In this document: piece after piece, positions 17,990 through 28,332 of the stretch | How positions within the stretch are numbered: the first letter of the stretch is position 1 | Layout: each line of letters opens with the position of its first letter | Assembly (NCBI GenBank): GCA_016872195.1 | Contig: VHAT01000002.1 | Location: forward strand, 50,568 to 114,567 | Direction of reading: 5' to 3' | Length of the DNA: 64,000 nt | Source of the DNA: Sphingomonadales bacterium | GTDB taxonomy: Bacteria; Bacteroidota; Bacteroidia; Chitinophagales; Chitinophagaceae | Position numbers and translations under genes: made by a program | Notes under the pieces: model-generated | Told to the model about the DNA's origin: nothing | Seen by the model: only the letters and a program-made list of their open reading frames with translations | Database searches by the model: none

Positions 17990-19893
17990 TACTTTTCTAG
18001 TTCTGCGTCCAGGGGCTTATCGGATTCGATGCGAAGATTATCAATAATAAATTCTTGACGGTCGGGGGTGTTCTTACCCATGTAATACTCCAAGAGCTGT
18101 TGCACATGATCGCCTTGCTCCAAGCGCATCAATTGCTTACGCATATCAGGACCAATGAACTGCGCGAACTCATCGGGACTGATCTCCCCTAAGCCCTTAA
18201 AGCGAGTCACCTCGGGCTTTTGTCCTAATTTCTTTACGGCGGCAAGTTTCTCTTGCTCGGTATAACAATAGATGGTCTCTTGTTTGTTACGAACCCTGAA
18301 TAGCGGTGTCTCCAACACATAAACCTTCTCGTGTTTGACCAAGTCGGGAAAGAATTGTAAAAAGAAGGTCATCAACAATAACCGAATATGCATTCCGTCC
18401 ACATCGGCATCGGTGGCAATAACGACATTATTGTAACGCAATCCCTCCAATCCCTCTTCGATATTGAGGGCATGTTGAAGCAAATTGAATTCCTCATTTT
18501 CGTAAACCACTTTTTTGGTCAACCCAAAACAGTTCAATGGCTTACCTCGTAAACTAAAAACAGCTTGTGTCTCGACCTTACGTGCCTTGGTGATGGAGCC
18601 GCTGGCACTATCCCCTTCGGTAATAAAGATGGTGGTATCTTTTTGTCTGGCAAGAAAATCATCCTTTCCGCGGGCCGGCACATCATCGTTGAGATGATAC
18701 CTGCAGTCACGAAGCTTTCGGTTATGCAGGTTGGCTTTCTTTGCGCGCTCATTAGCCAGCTTCTTGATTCCGGCCAATTCCTTACGCTCACGCTCACTTT
18801 GCTCAACTCGTTTTTTTAGGGCATCCGCTACAGCAGGATGCTTGTGTAAATAATTATCGAGTTCTTTGGACAGAAAATCGCCAACGAACTGACGCATGCT
18901 AGGCCCCTCGATATCCACATTGAGGGAACCCAGTTTTGTCTTGGTCTGCGACTCAAATACCGGCTCCACCACCCGAACGGAAATGGCCGCAACGATACCG
19001 GTTCGAATATCGGAGGCATCGTAATCCTTTTTAAAGAAATCTCGTATGGTCTTTACATAGGCTTCTCGAAAAGCCTGCTGATGCGTACCTCCCTGTGTAG
19101 TATGTTGTCCATTGACAAAACTGTAAATATCCTCCCCATAGTCGTTGGTATGAGAGATCGCCACTTCGATATCATTGCCGCTCAGATGAATAATAGGATA
19201 TCGAATCTCGTCCTCGTTGGTCTTTCGCTGCAACAGATCGAGCAACCCATTCTTGCTGATGTACGTCTTACCATTATAATTGATCTTAAGCCCTGCATTC
19301 AAAAAACAATAGTTCCATAATTGGTTATCGAGGAACTCCGGTAAAAAACGGAAATTCTTAAAGATGGAATCGTCGGGGATAAAGGAAACCAGTGTTCCGT
19401 TGGGTTCCGTGGTTTTTGCTTCTTTTTGCTCCTTGACCAATTCACCACGGGAAAACTCGGCTGTTTTTTCTTTTCCATCACGTATGGCCGTCACCTTAAA
19501 ATAATGGCTAAGGGCGTTGACCGCCTTAGTGCCTACGCCATTTAAGCCAACCGACTTTTGGAACGCCTTACTATCATATTTAGCCCCGGTATTGATCTTA
19601 CTGACAACGTCTACGACTTTTCCCAGGGGGATACCCCGCCCAAAATCTCGCACCGTAACGGTCTTTCCCTCGATTTGCAGTTCTACGGATTTTCCAAAGC
19701 CCATCGTATACTCATCGATACAGTTATCCATCACTTCTTTGACCAAAACATAGATGCCATCGTCTGGAGAGGAACCGTCTCCCAGTTTTCCAATGTACAT
19801 GCCGGGGCGAAGACGGATATGCTGTTTCCAGTCGAGCGACTGAATGCTATCTTCTGTATACTCAAATAAGGGACTTTCTTTTTCTTTTGCCAT
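17989..19893 (-). CDS. parE: DNA topoisomerase IV subunit B
   Basis: 634-residue GHKL ATPase subunit. Seen: the Asn of the ATP site in [11 protein letters not shown], the lid [27 protein letters not shown], then the Toprim metal site EGDSASG and [17 protein letters not shown], ending with RFKGLGEI. The length and absence of a GyrB-type insertion favour ParE. It heads the operon that ends in parC and has its own promoter upstream. It works with ParC to separate replicated chromosomes. Confidence 0.93.
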   Translation of the reverse strand: MAKEKESPLFEYTEDSIQSLDWKQHIRLRPGMYIGKLGDGSSPDDGIYVLVKEVMDNCIDEYTMGFGKSVELQIEGKTVTVRDFGRGIPLGKVVDVVSKINTGAKYDSKAFQKSVGLNGVGTKAVNALSHYFKVTAIRDGKEKTAEFSRGELVKEQKEAKTTEPNGTLVSFIPDDSIFKNFRFLPEFLDNQLWNYCFLNAGLKINYNGKTYISKNGLLDLLQRKTNEDEIRYPIIHLSGNDIEVAISHTNDYGEDIYSFVNGQHTTQGGTHQQAFREAYVKTIRDFFKKDYDASDIRTGIVAAISVRVVEPVFESQTKTKLGSLNVDIEGPSMRQFVGDFLSKELDNYLHKHPAVADALKKRVEQSERERKELAGIKKLANERAKKANLHNRKLRDCRYHLNDDVPARGKDDFLARQKDTTIFITEGDSASGSITKARKVETQAVFSLRGKPLNCFGLTKKVVYENEEFNLLQHALNIEEGLEGLRYNNVVIATDADVDGMHIRLLLMTFFLQFFPDLVKHEKVYVLETPLFRVRNKQETIYCYTEQEKLAAVKKLGQKPEVTRFKGLGEISPDEFAQFIGPDMRKQLMRLEQGDHVQQLLEYYMGKNTPDRQEFIIDNLRIESDKPLDAELEK

Positions 19894-19909
19894 AGTTATA
19901 AAGAGCAGG

Positions 19910-19941
19910 CAAATATACCAATTGGAGGCTTACTGTTGCAA
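19910..19941 (-). promoter_or_regulatory. Promoter of the parE operon
   Basis: On the minus strand TTG (19939-19941) is followed after 21 bases by TATATTTG (19910-19917), a full -7 match, 16 bases upstream of the parE ATG. Confidence 0.62.
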
Positions 19942-20511
19942 CAACTCTTTTACACTTACTCTTCGCTTCTGCTCGCTATCAAAAAAACGATAGCTTATCG
20001 TGTAGTCCTTTCCGATCAAAAAAACGGATGGGACAGGTAATTGCGGAGGATTCGGGGCATTGAGCTTGACCAGATCGATGCCCCCACTACGAAAACGGGC
20101 TAACTGCGACACCGAAAACTCTTCCAGTACGTCATACCGTTTAGCGATCAAATGAGCAGAATCCCATAAAAGAGAAAACCCGGCCCTTGTTTTTTGCAAA
20201 GTAATGGCACGGCTGGAATCAGACTCAGGGCTAATGGCAATAACGGTCGTTTGACGATCCGTAAAAAAAGATAAGGAATCTTGCAAACGAGACAAAAGAC
20301 GAATACAAGAGGGACTCCAGGACCCCTTATAAAAAACAAGCAAGACAGGTTCTCGCTTAGCCAACTGGCGTAAATTGACTTCGCGGCCAAATTGATCTGT
20401 TCCTGTAAAATCAGGGGCCTTCGCTCCCAGAAAGAGTCCCTCTGGCTGGCCTTGAGAAAAAGCCACGGTGCCAAACAAAAAAAATAGCGCTGCCAGAAAA
20501 TAACTTCTCAT
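19930..20511 (-). CDS. Thioredoxin-fold peroxiredoxin-like protein, probably periplasmic
   Basis: 193 residues with a signal peptide (hydrophobic residues 5-17, likely cleavage after FSQ). The body is an AhpC/TSA-type thioredoxin fold: GAKAPDFTGTDQFGREVNL, PVLLVFYKGSWSPSCIRLLSRLQ, TVIAISPESDSSR and the cis-Pro region LPVPSVFLIG. Relatives carry a W-C-x-x-C pair after FYKG/FYRG; here the first cysteine is Ser (W-S-P-S-C), leaving one thiol. The single Cys could act as a peroxidatic residue or the protein may be non-catalytic. It lies 16 bases after the smc stop on the same strand, so it is probably in the smc transcript. Confidence 0.78.
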   Translation of the reverse strand: MRSYFLAALFFLFGTVAFSQGQPEGLFLGAKAPDFTGTDQFGREVNLRQLAKREPVLLVFYKGSWSPSCIRLLSRLQDSLSFFTDRQTTVIAISPESDSSRAITLQKTRAGFSLLWDSAHLIAKRYDVLEEFSVSQLARFRSGGIDLVKLNAPNPPQLPVPSVFLIGKDYTISYRFFDSEQKRRVSVKELLQQ

Positions 20512-20527
20512 ACCCTAAGCTGCCCTA

Positions 20528-23500
20528 TCAATTTTGTTGCAGGCTGCGAAAATCGACTGTTACCAGTTTACTCACTCCCGGCTCTTGCATCGTGACCCCA
20601 TAGATCACATCCACCGTACTCATGGTCATTTTATTGTGCGTAACAATAATAAATTGAGAATTTTCGCTGAATTGTCGGATCATATTAGTGAACTTGCCCA
20701 CATTGGCATCATCAAGTGGTGCATCCACCTCATCGAGAATACAGAAGGGGGCTGGTTTGATCAAATAGATCGCGAACAGCAGCGCTGTAGCGGTAAGCGT
20801 TCTCTCCCCGCCACTCAATTGCGTTAAAGAGCTGGGGCGTTTCCCCTTCGGCTTAGCCACGACATCTATACCACTCTCGGCTATGTTTGTGGGGTCTTCC
20901 AATACCAGGTCGCACTGGTCATCATCGGTAAAAAGAGTCTTGAATACTTTTTGAAAATGCATTCTGACCTGCTCGAAAGTGTCTAAAAATTTTTGATTGG
21001 CGGTGGCTTCTACCTCTTCAATGGTCTTTAAAAGACTATCCTTAGCTGTGACCAGATCGGTCTTTTGCTCTACGATAAAATCGTAACGCTTTTTCATTTC
21101 GGTAAAGGCCTCAATAGCGGTGGGATTGACCTCCCCCAGATTTTCGAGCCTTTTCTTCATTCGCTCAGCAGTAGCTTGCAACTCTTCAAGGGCCGTCTCA
21201 GAGAGGCGGGCCTCTCCTAAGATCTGCTCGAGATCCACGCGAAACTCTACACTCAAACGCTCCTTCATACCGGCCAGCTGTAATTTTAGATCGTTGAGCT
21301 TGTCCTTTATAGCGGCTAATAAAAATTCGACCTGCTCTTTTTCTTTGCTTTGATGGCGTATGGCACTTTCTTTTTCGCTTAACTCATTTCGGAGCACATA
21401 ATAGGCTTGGTCCGCAGTATTAAGCAACGCTTCGTCCTCTTGCTTCTTTCTCAACAACTCCAATAGCTGCTGCTCAATTGATGTGAGCTGTTCCCTTGAT
21501 TGCGTAGAAGAGTCGGTGGTTTCAGCTTGTTGTAATTTACTTTGCTCGATCTGCGACTGAAGATCGGTCAGCTGATTATTTTTGAACGAACTCTCTTGTA
21601 CCAGCCCGCTGATCTTACTCTGCTGACGGGTAATAGAAATATTGAACTCGTTGAATTGCCGGGTAGCTTCATTGTGCGTTAGTTCACCGGAACGAAATTC
21701 ACTCTCAGCACCCTGCAGAGAGATCTGCAGACCGGAGAAGGCGGCATTAAGCTGCTCAAACTCGCTACGAACATCGGCCACAGAAGCGGTGATCTGCTCT
21801 ACCTGAGCTTGCAGTTCGGTGACCTTTGCACCACTGCTTTGCTGGGTATTAGTGAGATTCTCTACCTTATTTTGAATAGCGAACAACTCATTCGAAAGAT
21901 GCTGAATCTCCTTTTCTGCCTGCCGCAAGGCCACTTCACGAAGGTCTTCATTGAAGGCGATCACTTCGTTGTGACGGGTTTGAATGGTGGACCGCAACGC
22001 ATCGACTATCGCTTGCTGTTGGTCAATCGCTAGCTGCAGCTTTTCCAGATTTTTTGCCCGTCCTATCTTGTTACCCTCGAAAAGACCCACACTTCCACCG
22101 GTAAGGGAAAATTTTCCTTTAACGTAACGACCTTGCTTTTCGATCACTACAAACCCATTGCTATTACTAAGGGCCTCCTCGCTATCAGCAATAAAAACAT
22201 TACCCAATAATTGCTCTGCCAATTTGCGATAGGGATCCTCTACTTCCACCACACTCAAAGCGCTGATAGCACCCGTGAGTTGATGCGAGCTAGCACCCTG
22301 TCCATGCGCATTGACCTGATCGAGCAAAAAGAAATTTGCTTTCCCTTTTTGATGTTTATCCAACAAATGAACCGCTTCAAGACCTTCTTGCAAATCAGCC
22401 ACTACATAGTAACTGAGATAGGGCTCGAGCACATTTTCTAATGCTTTGCGGTATTCCTCCTTTACGTAAAGCACATCGGAGAGAATGGGTACTTGTGATC
22501 GCCATTCTTTGTTGTTATGCAAGAACTTGACCGAATCGGGATATCCCTCCATGGAGTCGATCATGCTCTTTAGCAAAGCGAACTCATTCTTTTTAGCATC
22601 GAGCTTTCTACTTTCCTCGGCCAGCTCGTTTCGAAGTTCATCGAGTATGGCTTGCGTTTGCAGGATCTGCTCTTTTGTTTGATCTTGATGTTGCTGCAAC
22701 TGCTCCAGGTCTACCTTTCGCTCGGCCAGCGTGCTTTCTTTTTGAGAACGTTCTGTGGCTAATTGCTCCAACAAGGCCGCTCGTTGTGTGCGCTCGGTCT
22801 CGAGCTGCTGAAGAGTACGTTGCAAATTTTGAACAGATGTATCGGCCACGGCCACTCTCTTTTCGGCATCGAATTGTTGCCGCTGTGTCTGCTGATACTG
22901 CTGACGAAGCGTTTCCAACGCGGCCCGCTTCTGTTCCATTTGCGACCGAGTTTGCTCCATATTCGATTGAAGTTGAACAAGCTCTTGCTCTAATGACTTT
23001 AGTGCTTTTTCTTCTTCCGCTATTTGCCCCGTTGTAAATGAAATACTTTCGACAATTCCTTGCAGTTGTCCTTCTGCCTTGGACAGAAAGACATTGAGCG
23101 ATTCTTGCTTTTCAGAAAGATATTCCAATCGCTGCGTAGCCAGATTCTTATCATTCTCCTTTACGCGGACCGATTGTTGCAGCTCATTGAAGGCCTGCTG
23201 CATGCGCTGCAAGGCTTTTTCCTTTTCTACAAAAACCAGCTTCTCTGTTTCAAGAGCCGCCTCTTGCACCGAGATGGCCGCCTCGATCTCTATTTTACGA
23301 TTACTCTCTTTTTCTAGTTGTTCGGTCAGATCGCTATACGAGAGATTGAACCCCTCCAAAGAGGCCTTGGCCAATTCGATGCTTACCTCTCTGTATTCTT
23401 TTTTTATCTCTTGATACTTCTCTGCTTTCTTTGCCTGACTCTCTAACGATTTCAATTGGTTATTGATCTCAAAGAGCAAGTCCTCGATCCGGGCCAGATC

Positions 23501-24058
23501 TTGCTCGGTAGCCTCCAGCTTCGATTTAGCCTCTTTCTTTCTTGTTTTATAGATCGATATACCCGCGGCTTGCTCGAGCATCTTGCGTCGGCTATTGTCC
23601 TTGTCCTTGATCAGGTCATCGACCATATCCAAGGCAATAATGGCATAGCTATCGGTACTAATACCGGTATCGAGAAAAAGATTCTGTATGTCCTTTAAAC
23701 GACACTGCACATCGTTGAGACGATACTCACTTTCGCCGTTCTTATAAAATTTTCTGGTGACCGTTACTACGTTAAAATCGGTAGGTAGCAAATTGCGAGT
23801 ATTCTCAAAAGTCAAACTCACCTCGGCCAAGCCGCTCGCGCTGCGTGTCTTGGAACCATTAAAGACCAGGCTGTCTAGATTCTCACTTCTCAACTGACTT
23901 ATCTTTTGCTCTCCGATTACCCACCGTATACTATCTACAATGTTTGATTTTCCGCATCCGTTAGGACCTACGATGCCGGTAATATTATCGTCGAAATTGA
24001 TGATGGTTTTATCAGCAAAACTCTTGAACCCCTTGATTTCTAAGCTCTTTAATCTCAC
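20528..24058 (-). CDS. smc: Chromosome segregation protein SMC
   Basis: 1176-residue SMC ATPase of usual length. N-terminal head with Walker A GPNGCGKSNIVDSIRW, long Gln/Glu-rich coiled coils (about residues 170-490 and 670-1000), hinge (about 500-660, beginning GYPDSVKFL), and C-terminal head with signature LSGGERTLTATALLFA and Walker B FCILDEVDAPLDD. It compacts and segregates chromosomes with ScpA/ScpB, which are not seen here. The start is GTG at 24058 (GTG-AGA-TTA), giving the standard MRLKSLEIKGFKSFAD opening. The 115 bp upstream to the ABC gene hold no clear promoter match. Confidence 0.96.
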   Translation of the reverse strand: MRLKSLEIKGFKSFADKTIINFDDNITGIVGPNGCGKSNIVDSIRWVIGEQKISQLRSENLDSLVFNGSKTRSASGLAEVSLTFENTRNLLPTDFNVVTVTRKFYKNGESEYRLNDVQCRLKDIQNLFLDTGISTDSYAIIALDMVDDLIKDKDNSRRKMLEQAAGISIYKTRKKEAKSKLEATEQDLARIEDLLFEINNQLKSLESQAKKAEKYQEIKKEYREVSIELAKASLEGFNLSYSDLTEQLEKESNRKIEIEAAISVQEAALETEKLVFVEKEKALQRMQQAFNELQQSVRVKENDKNLATQRLEYLSEKQESLNVFLSKAEGQLQGIVESISFTTGQIAEEEKALKSLEQELVQLQSNMEQTRSQMEQKRAALETLRQQYQQTQRQQFDAEKRVAVADTSVQNLQRTLQQLETERTQRAALLEQLATERSQKESTLAERKVDLEQLQQHQDQTKEQILQTQAILDELRNELAEESRKLDAKKNEFALLKSMIDSMEGYPDSVKFLHNNKEWRSQVPILSDVLYVKEEYRKALENVLEPYLSYYVVADLQEGLEAVHLLDKHQKGKANFFLLDQVNAHGQGASSHQLTGAISALSVVEVEDPYRKLAEQLLGNVFIADSEEALSNSNGFVVIEKQGRYVKGKFSLTGGSVGLFEGNKIGRAKNLEKLQLAIDQQQAIVDALRSTIQTRHNEVIAFNEDLREVALRQAEKEIQHLSNELFAIQNKVENLTNTQQSSGAKVTELQAQVEQITASVADVRSEFEQLNAAFSGLQISLQGAESEFRSGELTHNEATRQFNEFNISITRQQSKISGLVQESSFKNNQLTDLQSQIEQSKLQQAETTDSSTQSREQLTSIEQQLLELLRKKQEDEALLNTADQAYYVLRNELSEKESAIRHQSKEKEQVEFLLAAIKDKLNDLKLQLAGMKERLSVEFRVDLEQILGEARLSETALEELQATAERMKKRLENLGEVNPTAIEAFTEMKKRYDFIVEQKTDLVTAKDSLLKTIEEVEATANQKFLDTFEQVRMHFQKVFKTLFTDDDQCDLVLEDPTNIAESGIDVVAKPKGKRPSSLTQLSGGERTLTATALLFAIYLIKPAPFCILDEVDAPLDDANVGKFTNMIRQFSENSQFIIVTHNKMTMSTVDVIYGVTMQEPGVSKLVTVDFRSLQQN

Positions 24059-24173
24059 AATAAATCGATTTTAAAAGGAAAAAGACCACTGCGAATTTAA
24101 CGGGAAAACAGCATAATGCACCAGGTCTCCCTGCCCAGTTATTCACATAGAACGGTTAAAATTGTGGGAAGAT

Positions 24174-25154
24174 TTACCAGACCCATTCCCGTAGCGAGAG
24201 GTACACCTGCTGGCCTTTTTCAAAGTGGGCAACTGGTACGCTTACCTTGATCCGTTCTCCCCGGCAAACCACTTCCACCAGCGAGAAAGGACCCAAAAAA
24301 CTAACCGCCTCGACCGTGGCTAAAAATGAATTGGGATTCTTTTCTTCAATGTCAAGTGTAAATTGTTCCGGTCTGGCATAGACCATTTTCGAATTTGTAG
24401 GTCGGGCAGCTGAGCCACCCATGGGTGTCAGCCACTCTACGGACAAGGCCATAAAGGGGCCTAATAATCCTGCACAATACGCATTAACAGGATGCAAATA
24501 CAAATGCGAAGGGGCCCCTTGCTGTACGATCTGGCCATTTTGAAGTAGCAAGATCTTATCGGCCCAAGAGAGCAGATCGGCCGCATCGTGAGAAACGATC
24601 AAGCTGGAGACAGACAAGGATCGCTCAATGGTGGTCAACAATTGTTTGATATTCTCTTTTTGGACAAAATCGAGATTAGAAAAGGGCTCATCCAATAAAA
24701 GAAGCCGAGGTCTTTTGACTAGGGCATTAGCCAGGGCCACCCGCTGACGCTCCCCACCGGACAACTGGCTGGTCTTTCGCTTGAGCACATGATCAATGCC
24801 ACATAGAGAAAAAAGGGATATTGCTTCGTCAGTCTCTAAAATATTACTTAACGCTAAATACTCCTCGACGCAATAGTGATTGAGTAACTCAAAATGTTGA
24901 CTGAGATAAGCGATATGACGATGACCGGGTAATAGCTTCTCCTCGGGCCCCTCCACCCTCTTGTCTTCAAAAATAATGTTGCCCTCGGCGGGCTGTAAAA
25001 GGCCGGCGATCATTTTTAGTAAAGAAGACTTACCGGCACCTGTTTCTCCGGCAATGCCCAATCGCTCGTTACGTTGCATAAAAAAGCTGATTCCCGCTGA
25101 AACGGGCCTTGCTTGATGAGACGTAACTACCTGATTGACAGAGAGCCATTGCAT
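24174..25154 (-). CDS. ABC transporter ATP-binding protein (orphan, with C-terminal TOBE-like domain)
   Basis: 326 residues. Walker A GETGAGKSS near residue 40, Q-loop SQHFEL, signature LSGGERQRVALANAL, Walker B LLLLDEPFSNLD and switch IVSHDAADLL are all intact. The C-terminal approx. 90 residues (PEQFTLDIEEK... FLATVEAVSFLGPFSLVEVVC) resemble the TOBE domain of the MalK/PotA/ModC importer ATPases, pointing to a binding-protein-dependent importer. No permease or binding protein is adjacent, so the substrate is unknown. It diverges from the flavin reductase gene across a 60-bp gap with a short palindrome. Confidence 0.85.
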   Translation of the reverse strand: MQWLSVNQVVTSHQARPVSAGISFFMQRNERLGIAGETGAGKSSLLKMIAGLLQPAEGNIIFEDKRVEGPEEKLLPGHRHIAYLSQHFELLNHYCVEEYLALSNILETDEAISLFSLCGIDHVLKRKTSQLSGGERQRVALANALVKRPRLLLLDEPFSNLDFVQKENIKQLLTTIERSLSVSSLIVSHDAADLLSWADKILLLQNGQIVQQGAPSHLYLHPVNAYCAGLLGPFMALSVEWLTPMGGSAARPTNSKMVYARPEQFTLDIEEKNPNSFLATVEAVSFLGPFSLVEVVCRGERIKVSVPVAHFEKGQQVYLSLREWVW

Positions 25155-25168
25155 CTGGTAAAAATAAT

Positions 25169-25184
25169 GGTTAATTATTTAACC
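25169..25184. promoter_or_regulatory. Palindrome in the divergent ABC/flavin reductase gap
   Basis: GGTTAATTATTTAACC: GGTTAA and TTAACC arms around a 4-base centre. It sits 15 bases upstream of the ABC ATPase start and 30 bases upstream of the flavin reductase start, where an operator for both could act. AT-rich inverted repeats this short also arise by chance. Confidence 0.3.
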
Positions 25185-25214
25185 TTTTAAGAAGATCCCT
25201 GTTAAACAAACTAT

Positions 25215-25853
25215 ATGAGGCATTTTACCCTCCAAGAAGTTAAAAGCTGGGATAGATTTTACAGAGGCAACTTCATCAACTCGATAAGCGGCTTCAAATC
25301 CGTTAGTCTGATTGGAACGGTAGATAGCAACAATAATGCTAACCTTGCCATTTTCAGTAATATCGTTCACTTAGGAGCCGATCCCGCATTGATCGGATTT
25401 ATCAACCGACCCCGAGAGGCCTCCCCTCATACACTATCCAATATAGAGGAGACCAAAACCTATACCATCAATCACATACATGCCGATTTTTTGGACAAGG
25501 CCCATCAGACTAGTGCCAAGTACAAAAAAGAAGAAAGTGAATTTGATAAAACGGGTCTGACACCGCTTTGGACAGAAGACAGCAAGGCGCCCTATGTAAA
25601 AGAAAGCTCCTTACGCTATGCTTTGGACCTACAAGAAATTATTCCCCTAAAACAGAATGATACTTTTTTAGTGGTGGGGGCCATCAAGCACATCTATGTG
25701 CCCATAGTCGCCATACAGCCTGATGGCTTTGTGGACCTCGAAAAAGTAGGGAGTCTTGCCTCCCTGGGGATCGACGGCTATTATAAAACCTCGCTATTAA
25801 AAAGATATTCTTACGCCCGGCCAAATCAAGACCCCACTGAGTTGCCTAATTGA
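25215..25853 (+). CDS. Flavin reductase family protein (FMN-binding split barrel)
   Basis: 212-residue soluble protein of the flavin-reductase-like family. Family features are the SVSLIGTVDSNNNANLAIFSNIVHLGADP block that forms the flavin pocket and IGFINRPREASPHTLSNIEET. It would reduce or bind FMN using NAD(P)H, but the electron partner is unknown. Its TGA is immediately followed by the opposing hutU stop (TGATCA), so the two genes converge with no gap. The family is well known; the physiological substrate here is not. Confidence 0.83.
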   Translation: MRHFTLQEVKSWDRFYRGNFINSISGFKSVSLIGTVDSNNNANLAIFSNIVHLGADPALIGFINRPREASPHTLSNIEETKTYTINHIHADFLDKAHQTSAKYKKEESEFDKTGLTPLWTEDSKAPYVKESSLRYALDLQEIIPLKQNDTFLVVGAIKHIYVPIVAIQPDGFVDLEKVGSLASLGIDGYYKTSLLKRYSYARPNQDPTELPN

Positions 25854-27548
25854 TCATTTTAGTTTATCCAACAGATCGAGTCCCTTTTCCTTCGCCACTC
25901 TCTTTGCAATATCATACCCGGCGTCAGCGTGTCGAATTACTCCCATACCCGGATCATTTCGTAAAACTCTCGAAAGACGTTTTACCGCTTCAGCTGTCCC
26001 ATCAGCCACTATCACCATACCGGAATGAATACTGTACCCCATACCCACACCTCCTCCATGATGAAGGCTGACCCAACTGGCGCCACCGGCCGTATTGACC
26101 AATGCATTTAAAATGGGCCAGTCCGCTACCGCATCGCTACCATCGAGCATGGCTTCCGTTTCGCGGTTGGGACTAGCCACGCTACCCGTGTCTAAATGGT
26201 CCCTTCCAATAACAATGGGAGCTTTTACCTTTCCGGTCTTGACCAGCTCATTGAAGGCGAGGCCTGCCCTTTCTCTTTCGCCCTGTCCTAACCAACAAAT
26301 ACGCGCAGGAAGGCCTTGAAAAGCGATCTTTTCGCGAGCCATTTTCATCCAGCGAACCAATCCCTTGTTATCAGGAAAAAGTGAAAGGATCAACTCGTCG
26401 GTAACCGCAATATCATCAGGATCTCCACTTAGCGCCGCCCAGCGAAAGGGCCCTTTTCCCTCGCAAAAAAGGGGCCGTATATAGGCCGGAACAAAACCCG
26501 GAAAGGCAAAACAATCTACTGAGTCATTGGGTAAAAATTGTTGCTGGTACTCCTTGGCACGCGCCCTGATATTATTTCCATAATCGAATGTAATCGCCCC
26601 TTTTTTCATTAATTGAACCATCAATGAAACATGATGAAACATCGAGTGGTAGGCCATTGCCGTGTAAGCATCGGGATCTTTTTCTCGTAGGGTAATCGCT
26701 TCTTGCAAAGAAGTCTGATGAGGCCAATAACCGATCAATGGATCGTGGGCACTGGTTTGATCGGTCAAGGTATCAGGTATAATATTTCGTTGCAACAATC
26801 TTTCTAACAGCTCAATGGCATTACAATGCACACCGATACTGCGCGCCGTTCCCAATTTTTTATACTCCAAGGCCTTGTTGATGGCTTGGTCAATATCGGT
26901 ACATTTTTCGTCGAGGTATTTTGTCTCTAATCGCTTATCGATACGCCACTCCTCTACCTCGGCCACCAGGGCCACCCCTTCGTTCATGGTAATGGCCAAG
27001 GGTTGTGCCCCTCCCATTCCACCCAAACCGGCAGTAACATTGAGGGTCCCCTTTAAGGTCCCCCCAAAATGTTTGTCTGCGGCCGAGGCATAGGTCTCAT
27101 AAGTGCCTTGTACGATACCCTGCGAACCGATATAGATCCAACTACCAGCAGTCATTTGCCCATACATCATCAGCCCTTTTTTTTCGAGCTCATCAAAATG
27201 CTTCCAAGTAGCCCAATGGGGAACCAGCTGCGAATTGCTCAATAGCACACGGGGTGCATCCGGATTCGTCTTTAAAATAGCAACGGGTTTGCCGCTTTGG
27301 ATCAGCAGCGACTCATCATTTTCCAATATTAATAAGGCACGAATAATATTTTCGAGCGCCTCTTGGTTGCGCGCGGCCTTACCTCTTCCTCCGTACACGA
27401 TCAACTCCTCGGGCCTCTCCGCTACCGATGGATCCAAATTATTAAGCAACATCCTCAGGGCCGCTTCTTGCACCCATCCCTTACAAAGGAGAGTTGAACC
27501 AGTGGGCGTCTTTAAAGGGATCCTATTTTTTTCCTGAACAGCTATCAT
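25854..27548 (-). CDS. hutU: Urocanate hydratase
   Basis: 564 residues from the ATG at 27548, the usual family length. An ATG 69 bases further upstream would add a stretch without family similarity and would lie upstream of the likely -7 element at 27572-27579, so it was rejected. Seen: NAD-binding [25 protein letters not shown], and the C-terminal [16 protein letters not shown] block. It converts urocanate to imidazolone propionate in histidine degradation, in the cytoplasm. hutH lies 0.8 kb away across a purine nucleoside phosphorylase; hutI and a formimidoyl-glutamate enzyme are not in the window. Confidence 0.96.
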   Translation of the reverse strand: MIAVQEKNRIPLKTPTGSTLLCKGWVQEAALRMLLNNLDPSVAERPEELIVYGGRGKAARNQEALENIIRALLILENDESLLIQSGKPVAILKTNPDAPRVLLSNSQLVPHWATWKHFDELEKKGLMMYGQMTAGSWIYIGSQGIVQGTYETYASAADKHFGGTLKGTLNVTAGLGGMGGAQPLAITMNEGVALVAEVEEWRIDKRLETKYLDEKCTDIDQAINKALEYKKLGTARSIGVHCNAIELLERLLQRNIIPDTLTDQTSAHDPLIGYWPHQTSLQEAITLREKDPDAYTAMAYHSMFHHVSLMVQLMKKGAITFDYGNNIRARAKEYQQQFLPNDSVDCFAFPGFVPAYIRPLFCEGKGPFRWAALSGDPDDIAVTDELILSLFPDNKGLVRWMKMAREKIAFQGLPARICWLGQGERERAGLAFNELVKTGKVKAPIVIGRDHLDTGSVASPNRETEAMLDGSDAVADWPILNALVNTAGGASWVSLHHGGGVGMGYSIHSGMVIVADGTAEAVKRLSRVLRNDPGMGVIRHADAGYDIAKRVAKEKGLDLLDKLK

Positions 27549-27571
27549 GCGTTTATGTTTTACCGAAAAAG

Positions 27572-27579
27572 CAAAAATA
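27572..27579 (-). promoter_or_regulatory. Bacteroidota -7 element for hutU
   Basis: On the minus strand TATTTTTG, a full TAnnTTTG match, 24 bases upstream of the chosen hutU ATG. No -33 element is evident. Confidence 0.45.
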
Positions 27580-27605
27580 CATATCTTGTTGATGAAGTTT
27601 TCTAT

Positions 27606-28313
27606 ATGAGTATTCACATTAGTGCCACCCCCGGAGACATTGCCCCCATCGTTTTAATGCCGGGAGATCCGCTGCGCGCAAAGTATATTGCCAGCCATTT
27701 CTTGTCCGATACGAGACTGGTCAGCGAAACCCGTAATTGTCTTTTTTTTACCGGCTCTTTTCAAGGAAAATCCATTTCTGTGGGGGCCAGTGGTATGGGT
27801 TGCCCTTCCATTGGGATATATTCATACGAGCTATATACCGAATACCAGGTCGATACCATTATCAGGATCGGCACCTGTGGCGCCTACGACACCAATTTGA
27901 AACTGTTCGATCTGATCAATGTAAGCCAGGCGGTCAGTGAATCGAGCTTTGCCCTTACCGCCTGGGGTATGGAAGGTTCGGTGATGGATCACCAGGGAAA
28001 AGCATTTGACATGATCAATGAGATAGCCGCTCAAAAAAAGAGGGACCTGCATCGAGGAGCCATTCACTCTAGTGACGTATTTTATTCTAACCAAGAGGGA
28101 TTTTCTCCCTTGGCCATGCAACATAATTGCCTGGGAGTTGAGATGGAATCCTTTGCTCTTTTTGCCAATGCAAAACAATTGCGAAAAAATGCCGCTTGCC
28201 TACTGACCGTCTCTGACCTGATTTTAGCGAAGCAGAAGTTAAGCCCGGAACAAAGAGAAAAGGCCTTGTTACCCATGATGGAGTTGGCGCTAGATGCAGC
28301 AAGGGCGCTTTAA
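27606..28313 (+). CDS. deoD: Purine nucleoside phosphorylase, DeoD type
   Basis: 235 residues from the ATG at 27606, matching the hexameric DeoD family length; an in-frame ATG 51 bases upstream would add an unrelated extension. Seen: the opening [26 protein letters not shown] (phosphate-binding), RIGTCGAYD, and the ribose-binding [12 protein letters not shown] followed by LTVSDL, where the Asp usually selects purines. It cleaves purine nucleosides with phosphate. It stands between hutU (divergent) and hutH (convergent), with no shared pathway. Confidence 0.93.
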   Translation: MSIHISATPGDIAPIVLMPGDPLRAKYIASHFLSDTRLVSETRNCLFFTGSFQGKSISVGASGMGCPSIGIYSYELYTEYQVDTIIRIGTCGAYDTNLKLFDLINVSQAVSESSFALTAWGMEGSVMDHQGKAFDMINEIAAQKKRDLHRGAIHSSDVFYSNQEGFSPLAMQHNCLGVEMESFALFANAKQLRKNAACLLTVSDLILAKQKLSPEQREKALLPMMELALDAARAL

Positions 28314-28332
28314 GGTTATTGAATTCCGAATC

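Noticed and set aside
27549..27617. N-terminal extension of hutU
   Set aside because: The 23 extra residues are unrelated to the family and the longer start would lie upstream of the probable promoter element.
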